Of a stretch of DNA of 6,826 nt, positions 1 to 5,469 are shown piece after piece. The notes beneath the pieces were generated by a model. That model had not been told where the DNA came from. It made no database searches and saw only the letters and a list, made by a program, of their open reading frames with translations. Origin of the DNA: Actinomycetes bacterium (GTDB taxonomy: Bacteria; Actinomycetota; Actinomycetes; Actinomycetales; Demequinaceae); NCBI GenBank assembly GCA_023428185.1, contig JAEYYZ010000169.1, positions 1-6,826 of the forward strand. Reading direction: 5' to 3'. How positions within the stretch are numbered: position 1 is the stretch's first letter; every line of letters starts with the position of its first letter. The translations under genes were made by a program, and so were the position numbers.

Positions 1-71
1 CTCGCGCGCTGGGGTGACCGCTCAAGGTTAGTCCACTTCACGCGTGTGGATTCGCGGGCGTTCGCTGCCCG

Positions 72-103
72 CACGTGGCGCCCCGCATACACACGTGGAT
101 AGT
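72..103 (+). promoter_or_regulatory. Possible promoter/operator region of the aquaporin gene
   Basis: Two identical CACGTGG heptamers lie at 72-78 and 92-98, exactly 20 bp apart, so their palindromic CACGTG cores face the same side of the helix. The second abuts a weak -10-like hexamer, GATAGT (98-103). No good -35 box is visible 16-18 bp upstream. If the -10 is real, the leader would be about 50 nt. Two hexamer copies can arise by chance in high-GC DNA, so this is only a candidate regulator site. Confidence 0.2.
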
Positions 104-152
104 CACAGCCCTGCATGGCAGGATGGCGGTGGGCAAGGCTGCCCCGAGACTC

Positions 153-158
153 AAGGAG
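153..158 (+). promoter_or_regulatory. Ribosome binding site fixing the aquaporin start
   Basis: AAGGAG at 153-158 is a near-perfect Shine-Dalgarno sequence, 5 nt before the ATG at 164. It decides the start: the frame is open back to an ATG at 44, but the extra 40 residues are not MIP-like and that ATG has no comparable site. Confidence 0.85.
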
Positions 159-163
159 AAAAC

Positions 164-1003
164 ATGGCCAAGGCCAAGGATGAATCGGTGGCGGACGACG
201 CTCCCGAAGTGGAGCTCTACACCGAAGAGTTCGTCGAAGAAGAAGTGTGGGCGTACGAACCCGCCGGGCCCAGCCTTGCGGCTCGACTCGTCGCTGAGGC
301 TGTGGGCACCTTCGCCCTGGTATTGATGGGTGTAGGCACGGCGGCACTCATGAGCGTGGGAAGCAACGGCACGCTCGTGGTCGGCCTTGCATTTGGCCTG
401 ACTGTGCTGGTGGGCGTGGTGTGCGCGGGGCACATTTCCGGAGCGCACTTTAACCCCGCCGTCACTGTGGGTGCGTGGATCGCGGGTCGTCTTCAGGGCG
501 TGGACGTGGTGTGGTACATCCTTGCGCAGGTAGTGGGTGGCGCGGTGGGTGGGGCCACCCTGGTGGGCCTCTTTGCTTCCCACCCGGATATCCCGGAGGT
601 CAAGTCGTTCATCTCGACCACTGCGATCGGATTTGGGGAGCACTCGCCCACGCAGTTCAGCATGGTCGCCGCGCTCATTGTCGAAGCCGTGGCGGTCGCC
701 TTGTTGGTGACTGTGGTTCTCGCTTCAACGTCGGTACGCGCACCCAAGGGTGCTGCTCCGTTTGCGATTGGCCTCACTTTGGCCGTGCTCGTGGTCTGGG
801 CCATTCCGTTCACCAATGCGGGTATCAACCCTGCACGTGCCACCGCGACCGCGATCTTCTCCGAAAGCTGGGCTTTGGGACAGTTGTGGGTGTTCTGGTT
901 GGCCCCGCTCATTGGGGCAGCGATCGTGGGCTTGCTGTTCCGCGCGTTTTCCTCAGAAGAGGAATACGAGACGGTAGAAGTGTTGGATCTCATCGAGGAC
1001 TGA
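164..1003 (+). CDS. AqpZ-like aquaporin (MIP family channel)
   Basis: This 279-aa integral membrane channel of the major intrinsic protein family passes water or small neutral solutes across the cytoplasmic membrane. Both half-helix signatures are present: HFNPAV (N97-P98-A99) and INPAR (N222-P223-A224-R225). The core, about residues 38-262, has six hydrophobic helices and aligns by eye with E. coli AqpZ, for example GLAFGLTV, GHISG, the GEHSP loop, and WALGQLWVFW after the second NPA box. Aligned to AqpZ, the aromatic/arginine filter is F77, V210, A219 and R225. AqpZ has Phe, His, Thr and Arg, so the water-channel His is replaced by Val. The substrate is therefore uncertain: water, glycerol-like solutes or metalloids are all possible. 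Acidic extensions flank the core (about residues 6-32 and 264-279), making it longer than AqpZ (231 aa). It is probably transcribed alone and ended by the hairpin at 1007-1057. Confidence 0.93.
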   Translation: MAKAKDESVADDAPEVELYTEEFVEEEVWAYEPAGPSLAARLVAEAVGTFALVLMGVGTAALMSVGSNGTLVVGLAFGLTVLVGVVCAGHISGAHFNPAVTVGAWIAGRLQGVDVVWYILAQVVGGAVGGATLVGLFASHPDIPEVKSFISTTAIGFGEHSPTQFSMVAALIVEAVAVALLVTVVLASTSVRAPKGAAPFAIGLTLAVLVVWAIPFTNAGINPARATATAIFSESWALGQLWVFWLAPLIGAAIVGLLFRAFSSEEEYETVEVLDLIED

Positions 1004-1006
1004 CGC

Positions 1007-1057
1007 TTCAGGTGCCAGTTCAGGCCGTTCTGCCTGGACTGGCACCTGAACACTTTT
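1007..1057 (+). terminator. Rho-independent terminator after the aquaporin gene
   Basis: A 19-bp stem (1007-1025 with 1032-1050) is interrupted only by one T-G wobble (1020/1037). It has a 6-nt loop, CGTTCT, and is followed by CAC and a short T run at 1054-1057. It begins 3 nt after the aquaporin stop codon. The stem is very stable, though the T tract is short. It ends 13 nt before the TTG start of the next gene, so it may also limit read-through into that gene. Confidence 0.85.
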
Positions 1058-1070
1058 CCAGGGACTCACC

Positions 1071-2900
1071 TTGACTACGCCGCTGCGGGACCTCTTTGCG
1101 CCAGGGGAAGGCAACCTGGCCGCTCAGGCGCGTGGCGACGATTCCGAACAGATCGACCTCATGAACGCAGTTCTCGAAGCAGTGCAGACCGCAACAGACC
1201 TGTCGAGTTTGAGCGACGAGCTCCGGGAGCACATCCGAGACCCCATCACTGAGCGTCACTTGTCACCGCATCGTGCCAATATCCTGCGGGCATTAGCGCT
1301 CGCACCAGAAATGACCGTGCTGGAAATCGGTGCCGAGTGTGCCGCGCTCGGTCGTTACCTAGGTGAGACATGCGCGGTCGTGGACCTTGTGGAACCCAGC
1401 CAAGCCAAAGCCTCCGTCGCCTCAGCACGCGTAGCGGAGCTGCCCAATGTGCGCGTCTTCCAGGGAACACTCGACCTGGTCCCCTCGATCCCCACGTATG
1501 ACGTCATTGTGTGTGCCGATGGCCTCTCACGAGTCGGTGACGGCAGCGCGTCCTCCGCTCCCTACGTGGAACTGTTGGCCCAGTGTGAACAGCGGCTCAA
1601 GCCTGGTGGGACCCTCGTCTTCGGCATGGAGAACGCCCTTGGCGTCAAGTATCTGGCGGGCATAGCGGATGACCACACCGGACGGCCATTTGACGGACCG
1701 GAAAACTACCTGTTGGCCACCCCCGCCAGGACGTTCTCTCGCGCCCAGCTGGAATCGCTCGCAATCCAAGCGGGATTGACCCCCTTCACACTCGCCGCCA
1801 TGCCCGATCACAAGATGACCTCGACAGTCATCGCGCGGGAGGCCTTTGTCGCGACACCGCACCTGGCGCGCGACATTCATCGTTTGCCCTCGCGCGATTA
1901 CGTAGGCTCGCGTATTGAGGGGCCCGACGAACGACAACTGTGGAAGCACTTGGCCGATGCCGGGATTGGTTTCGAGTTTGCGAATAGTTACATACTCCTC
2001 GCTGGCAAAGAGAGCGTGAATTCCCTGTGGAACCCCAACCAGTTAGCGGTCCGTTTCACGACTGACCGCCGGCGAGCATTCGCCACTGCCATGCGAGTGG
2101 AGTCGGGGCGAGAGGGAATCTCTGCCACGCGCGCACTCATTGACCCTGTCGGTGCCGTCGATCCCGATGCCAGTGGTGGCCTCACTTGGCGACCCACCAC
2201 CGAGCCAGTGTTCCACGGGCCACTGCTAAGCGATCTCATTCTTGAGTCCTCGGACCCGGGTCCGTTACTCGCGTCGTGGGCCGCAATGGTGAGAGCATCT
2301 CCCCAAGGCGCTATCGACCTACAGCCGTGGAACATCGTTGTGACACCACACGGCCTGGAGGTTATCGACCAGGAATGGCATCTGTCATCGGTCGGCCACG
2401 AAGAGACCGTGGCGCGGGGGCTGTTGCTACTTGCCAACGAATTCTCGACGTCGCGCCGCTTTGAAGGCGAGCGTGCGCACATGACGTGCCTTGATGTGAT
2501 CCGCGAGTGGGCCCAGATGATCGACGTGGGCATGGACAGCGGCGCGCTCCAGCAGGCAATCGACCTCCAGGCGCGCATTGGCTCCACGGTGCACGGTCTC
2601 GAGCTGGCCACGGCGCGCGAGTTGCTCGCTTCGCAGGTGGGCCGCACCCTGGGTTCCTTGCGGCCTCCACGTGTGGACCAACACCTCAGACGTGTGGAGT
2701 CGGACCTTCACGAGTTGCGTGCTCTAGTAGCACCGCGGGCGGTGCGCGCAGCGATTGTCGCTGAACACTTGCGCAACTCCCATACACCGTGGTGGCGCAG
2801 GGCGCTCTCTCGGTTGCGTCACACAGCCTGGGGCGAGTCGTTGGCTTCACACACTGCAGTGCGGAGGGCAATTGACAGCCGACGGTCGTCGGAGCCCTAA
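1071..2900 (+). CDS. WbdD-like fusion: SAM-methyltransferase-like domain plus kinase-like domain
   Basis: The 609-aa protein begins at TTG 1071, with a modest AGGGA site at 1060-1064; ATG 1161 (residue 31) is a weaker alternative. Residues about 62-260 form a class I methyltransferase-like fold: SPHRAN, VLEIGAECAALGRYLGE (83-99), acidic E108, YDVIVCAD (143-150), LKPGG (176-180), MENALGVKYLAG and DDHTG (200-204). This resembles methyltransferase domains of bacterial surface-glycan proteins. Residues about 295-500 resemble a small-molecule or sugar kinase: FANSYIL, then D416-LQPWN421 as catalytic loop and IDQEW with D433 as metal-binding Asp. The tail (about 533-600) is helical, basic and Trp-containing (W574, W575, W587), suiting membrane contact. 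E. coli WbdD, which caps O-polysaccharide, has the same order of methyltransferase, kinase and helical tail. Two of three SAM-loop glycines are replaced (E89, A91), and no Lys is seen at the expected ATP-binding position. A role in capping or modifying a surface glycan is inferred; activity of either domain is unproven. No glycan genes are in the window. Confidence 0.75.
   Translation: MTTPLRDLFAPGEGNLAAQARGDDSEQIDLMNAVLEAVQTATDLSSLSDELREHIRDPITERHLSPHRANILRALALAPEMTVLEIGAECAALGRYLGETCAVVDLVEPSQAKASVASARVAELPNVRVFQGTLDLVPSIPTYDVIVCADGLSRVGDGSASSAPYVELLAQCEQRLKPGGTLVFGMENALGVKYLAGIADDHTGRPFDGPENYLLATPARTFSRAQLESLAIQAGLTPFTLAAMPDHKMTSTVIAREAFVATPHLARDIHRLPSRDYVGSRIEGPDERQLWKHLADAGIGFEFANSYILLAGKESVNSLWNPNQLAVRFTTDRRRAFATAMRVESGREGISATRALIDPVGAVDPDASGGLTWRPTTEPVFHGPLLSDLILESSDPGPLLASWAAMVRASPQGAIDLQPWNIVVTPHGLEVIDQEWHLSSVGHEETVARGLLLLANEFSTSRRFEGERAHMTCLDVIREWAQMIDVGMDSGALQQAIDLQARIGSTVHGLELATARELLASQVGRTLGSLRPPRVDQHLRRVESDLHELRALVAPRAVRAAIVAEHLRNSHTPWWRRALSRLRHTAWGESLASHTAVRRAIDSRRSSEP
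2879..2892. terminator. Weak hairpin between convergent genes
   Basis: CCGAC at 2879-2883 pairs with GTCGG at 2888-2892 around a 4-nt loop, in the last codons of the fusion gene and 24 nt beyond the DUF3017 stop on the other strand. It has no T tract in either direction. It is the only hairpin I see at this convergent junction, where two transcripts must end within a 15-nt gap, but 5 bp is short. Confidence 0.2.
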
Positions 2901-2915
2901 TTCGTGCGAGCCCCT

Positions 2916-3188
2916 CTACCCCAACGGAGTGGTCAAACCAAGAAAGCCGAGCGCCACACCAAGCACGGTGAGCACCGAGATGTCTGCAGCCCTGCTGCGA
3001 GACCCCACTTGCCAGGTCCGCGGCGAGAATGCCCTCAAGGCGGCGGCGACAATCGCGAGAATCGCCATCGCCATCACTGCGACCGTCACGTAGCCAGCGA
3101 CAGCCACAGTCAGCAACAGCGCCATCATCACTACTGCACCGCCCATGAGAAGGCGGGTCAGTCGCGGAGGTTGCTCGGGAAAGATCAT
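2916..3188 (-). CDS. DUF3017 family small membrane protein
   Basis: This 90-aa protein is mostly membrane: hydrophobic stretches lie at about residues 13-31, 32-51 and 69-87, with a short N-terminal tail. Between the second and third stretches it carries LRAF, then VGSRSRAADI. That matches the pattern I associate with DUF3017, where an Arg-rich (V)RSR-D motif precedes the last helix. DUF3017 genes often sit just downstream of purH or folD in actinobacteria, and this one starts 15 nt after the purH stop in the same frame, so it is very likely the last gene of the purN-purH transcript. No clear Shine-Dalgarno site precedes the ATG, so translation may depend on ribosomes finishing purH. Its function is unknown, and a role linked to purine synthesis is not established. 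Confidence 0.8.
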   Translation of the reverse strand: MIFPEQPPRLTRLLMGGAVVMMALLLTVAVAGYVTVAVMAMAILAIVAAALRAFSPRTWQVGSRSRAADISVLTVLGVALGFLGLTTPLG

Positions 3189-3203
3189 GGGACTCTGTGA
3201 GGC

Positions 3204-4763
3204 CTAGTGAAAGAAGTGCCTGGCACCCGTGTGGTAGAGCGCGATGCCCGCAGCTTGGGCAGCAGCAATCACCTCGGGGTCCCGTACCGAACCACCGGGG
3301 GAAACCACGGCTACTACTCCGGCCGCCGCCAAAGTTTCCAGCCCGTCGGGGAATGGGAAGAACGCGTCCGATGCCGCGACCGCACCCTGTGCGCGGTCAA
3401 CTCCGGCGCGTTGCACTGCCAGGGCGCAGGAGTCCACGCGATTGACTTGCCCCATTCCGATACCCACGGCCGCCCCATCTTTGGCGAGCAATATGGCGTT
3501 GGACTTCACCGAACGGCATGCGCGCCAGGCGAAGTCGAGATCGCTGAGCGTCGATGCTGCAACAGGCTCTCCTGCCACCAGTTCCCACGCATGCGGGTCA
3601 TCCCCGCCGGCGTCCAACCGATCGGCTTGCTGAATCAAGAGCCCGCCAGAAATGGGCCGCCACTCGGTAGCCGCACGGCCGCCCTGGACCTCCAGGAGCC
3701 GCAAGTTCTTTTTGGCGGAGAGAATCTCGAGGGCTTCGAGTTCAAAGCTCGGCGCCACCACAACCTCAGTGAAGATGGGCTCAATAGACCGGGCAGCCGC
3801 GGCAGTCACGGGCCGGTTGGTGGCAATCACGCCGCCGTATGCAGAGACAGGGTCCGTGGCATGGGCTTTGGCGTGGGCCTCCGCAACGGAGGCACCCACA
3901 GCGATACCGCAGGGGTTTGCGTGCTTGATGATAGCCACGGCTGTTTCGTCAAAGTCATGGGCTGCGCGCCATGCGGCATCGGCATCCACGTAGTTGTTGT
4001 ACGACATGTCTTTGCCCTGCAACTGCCGGGCGCTCGCGAGGCCCCCGGCCCCGGCGTCGGACACATACAGGGCCGCGCCCTGGTGCGGGTTCTCGCCGTA
4101 CCGCAACGTCGCGGACTTCGTGGCCGTGAGGCCCACCCACCCGGGGAAGCCGGTGCCCTCGTCATCGGGAGCGGCCACATTGCCCATCCATGACGCCACG
4201 TGAGTGTCGTAAGTCGCCGTGTGCCTGAATGCCGCCGCTGCGAGCGCAGTGCGCTCCGCCACGGTAAAGCCGCCTTGGGCCACCGCGCCCTCCACGGCAC
4301 CGTAGTCACCAGGGCTCACCACCACAGCCACGGACGCGTGGTTCTTGGCCGCGGCGCGCACCATGGAAGGACCGCCAATGTCGATCTGCTCCACTACTTG
4401 GTCTTGGCTTGCGCCCGATGCCACGGTGGCGGCGAACGGGTAGAGGTTGACCACTACCAGCTGGAGGGGCTCCACCTCGAGTTCCTCGAGTTGGGACACA
4501 TGATCCGGTAGTCGCAAGTCCGCAAGAATTCCCGCATGGATGCGCGGATGAAGCGTCTTGACACGGCCATCGAGGCACTCAGGGAAGCCCGTCACCGCTT
4601 CCACCGGCGTCACGGGCAACCCGGCATCCGCGATACGTTGCGCCGTGGAACCGGTGGACACAATCTCTATGCCTGCACCCACCAACACCCTGGCAAGGTC
4701 CTCGAGCCCGGTCTTGTCATAGACGGAGATGAGCGCGCGGCGAAGAGGGATGCGATCTGTCAC
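3204..4763 (-). CDS. purH: Bifunctional AICAR transformylase / IMP cyclohydrolase
   Basis: PurH catalyses the last two steps of de novo IMP synthesis in the cytoplasm: formylation of AICAR with 10-formyl-tetrahydrofolate, then ring closure of FAICAR to IMP. At 519 aa it is of normal full length. The N-terminal cyclohydrolase domain (about 5-200) shows SVYDKTGL (13-20), STGST, GRVKTLHPRIHAG (66-78, with K69 and T70), NLYPF (Y108) and KNHA (K140). The transformylase domain (about 215-519) shows LRYGENPHQ (220-228), LQGKDMSYNN, the catalytic IIKHANPCG with K280 and H281, DPVSAYGG, SVKSNAI (N422), FFPFPDG (468-474) and PGGSVRD. All expected catalytic residues are present. The GTG start at 4763 overlaps the purN stop as GTGA and has a good ribosome site. 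An in-frame ATG at 4817 adds 18 non-conserved residues inside purN and was not chosen. Confidence 0.97.
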   Translation of the reverse strand: MTDRIPLRRALISVYDKTGLEDLARVLVGAGIEIVSTGSTAQRIADAGLPVTPVEAVTGFPECLDGRVKTLHPRIHAGILADLRLPDHVSQLEELEVEPLQLVVVNLYPFAATVASGASQDQVVEQIDIGGPSMVRAAAKNHASVAVVVSPGDYGAVEGAVAQGGFTVAERTALAAAAFRHTATYDTHVASWMGNVAAPDDEGTGFPGWVGLTATKSATLRYGENPHQGAALYVSDAGAGGLASARQLQGKDMSYNNYVDADAAWRAAHDFDETAVAIIKHANPCGIAVGASVAEAHAKAHATDPVSAYGGVIATNRPVTAAAARSIEPIFTEVVVAPSFELEALEILSAKKNLRLLEVQGGRAATEWRPISGGLLIQQADRLDAGGDDPHAWELVAGEPVAASTLSDLDFAWRACRSVKSNAILLAKDGAAVGIGMGQVNRVDSCALAVQRAGVDRAQGAVAASDAFFPFPDGLETLAAAGVVAVVSPGGSVRDPEVIAAAQAAGIALYHTGARHFFH

Positions 4764-4777
4764 AGGGTGCCTTCCTT
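4760..4777 (-). promoter_or_regulatory. purN/purH translational coupling site
   Basis: On the minus strand AAGGAAGG (4777-4770) lies inside the last codons of purN, 6 nt before the purH GTG (4763-4761). The GTG overlaps the purN TGA stop (4762-4760) as GTGA. Stop-start overlap with an internal ribosome site is the usual arrangement for translational coupling and supports equimolar PurN and PurH. Confidence 0.85.
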
Positions 4778-5401
4778 GGGTGCGCCTACTCGCGCGATGT
4801 TTCCGTCCACGTGCCATCCGTGTCGCACCATACGGCCCACCGTCTCCACGACGAGAGTGCGTTCGACAACTTTGATGCGCTCGTGCAACGTTTCTTCCGT
4901 GTCATTGTCCCAAACGTCTACCGCTGCTTGCGCCAGGATCGGGCCTGAATCCACTCCTGCGTCCACCACAATGACCGAGCACCCAGTCACCTTGACGCCA
5001 GCCTCGAGGGCGTCCCGCACGCCATGCGCGCCCGGGAAGGAAGGCAAGAGCGCGGGATGAGTATTGATGATGCGACCACCGAACTGAGTGAGACTCGGCT
5101 CGCCAAGAATCTTCATGAAGCCCGCCAACACCACCAGGTCCGGCTTGAATGCCGCTAAGGCTTGCGCCACAGCACGGTTCCACGTATCTCTATCTGGAAA
5201 GTCGCCAAGCCCCACTACCGCTGTGGCGATCCCGGCATCGGCCGCCCGCTCCAAACCTCCCGCCGACTCACGGTCAGCGATGACGCCCACCACGCGGCCT
5301 CCATACTGAGGGTCCTCGCACGCCTCAATGAGTGCCTGCATGATGGAGCCGCCACCGGAAATCAGAACGACGATTCGGGACGTGGGGGAGGCGTGTGACA
5401 C
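4760..5401 (-). CDS. purN: Phosphoribosylglycinamide formyltransferase 1 (GART)
   Basis: PurN transfers a formyl group from 10-formyl-tetrahydrofolate to GAR, the third step of de novo purine synthesis. The 213-aa length is typical. The N-terminal Rossmann-like half starts with IVVLISGGGS (10-19), followed by the folate-site signature LVVLAGFMKIL (89-99). The active site is intact: N113-T114-H115-P116 in INTHPALLPSFPG, and D151 in VDAGVDSGP, 36 residues after His as in the E. coli enzyme (H108, D144). One oddity is I20, where E. coli and most relatives have Asn (N13) in the GNGSN phosphate loop. The GTG start (5401-5399) is preceded by a -10-like TAGGGT only 6 nt away, so the mRNA may be leaderless; AGGG inside that box could instead act as a weak ribosome site. 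It overlaps purH by 4 nt and heads the purN-purH-DUF3017 unit. Confidence 0.96.
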   Translation of the reverse strand: MSHASPTSRIVVLISGGGSIMQALIEACEDPQYGGRVVGVIADRESAGGLERAADAGIATAVVGLGDFPDRDTWNRAVAQALAAFKPDLVVLAGFMKILGEPSLTQFGGRIINTHPALLPSFPGAHGVRDALEAGVKVTGCSVIVVDAGVDSGPILAQAAVDVWDNDTEETLHERIKVVERTLVVETVGRMVRHGWHVDGNIARVGAPKEGTL

Positions 5402-5407
5402 AGTGAG

Positions 5408-5413
5408 ACCCTA
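5408..5413 (-). promoter_or_regulatory. Candidate -10 box of the purN operon
   Basis: Read on the minus strand, TAGGGT (5413-5408) fits the TAnnnT form of actinobacterial -10 elements. Six bases separate it from the G of the purN GTG at 5401, the normal distance from a -10 box to the first transcribed base. No TTGACA-like -35 element is evident 17 bp upstream, where the DNA is G-rich. Confidence 0.4.
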
Positions 5414-5452
5414 TCGGGAGCAAGCCCCGCCCGCCTCCGCTTGTCCGTTCAG

Positions 5453-5459
5453 AAAGGAA
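5453..5459 (+). promoter_or_regulatory. Ribosome binding site of the small membrane protein gene
   Basis: AAAGGAA at 5453-5459 lies 10 nt before the GTG at 5470. The spacing is slightly long but usable. It supports the GTG rather than the later in-frame ATG at residue 11 (5500) as start. Confidence 0.6.
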
Positions 5460-5469
5460 CCGCCCCGCC

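Noticed and set aside
54..72. 6-bp hairpin GCGGGC/GCCCGC in the aquaporin leader
   Set aside because: Short, with a 7-nt loop and no T tract. Such repeats are expected by chance in high-GC DNA; not a convincing terminator or riboswitch.
44..163. N-terminal extension of the aquaporin from ATG 44
   Set aside because: No ribosome site at 44, non-membrane Pro/His-rich residues, and an excellent AAGGAG site before ATG 164.
493..1053. 186-aa open frame antisense to the aquaporin gene
   Set aside because: Low-complexity Thr/Ala/Pro translation, opposite a clear MIP gene, and its start lies beyond the terminator hairpin. Treated as a shadow.
1293..2267. TTA and ATA codons in the fusion gene (L75, I198, I308, L325, L399) as a sign of horizontal transfer
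   Set aside because: TTA also occurs in purN and in the DUF6350 gene, so these codons do not set this gene clearly apart from its neighbours. A codon-usage computation would be needed.
1988..2647. 219-aa open frame antisense to the fusion gene
   Set aside because: Ser/Arg-rich composition typical of antisense frames, no motif, and the sense frame carries conserved kinase-like residues here.
3189..3206. PurH and DUF3017 in the same frame, possible read-through fusion
   Set aside because: Only a 15-nt gap separates the TAG stop from the ATG and the shared frame has a one-in-three chance. No read-through signal or structure is visible.
3207..4193. 328-aa open frame antisense to purH
   Set aside because: It lies fully inside the well-supported purH gene, its translation is rich in Gly, Arg, His and Cys without any domain, and it has no ribosome site. 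It is a high-GC antisense shadow.
4764..4817. N-terminal extension of PurH from ATG 4817
   Set aside because: It would overlap purN by 58 nt and adds basic residues absent from the family; the GTG at 4763 has the better ribosome site and standard coupling overlap.
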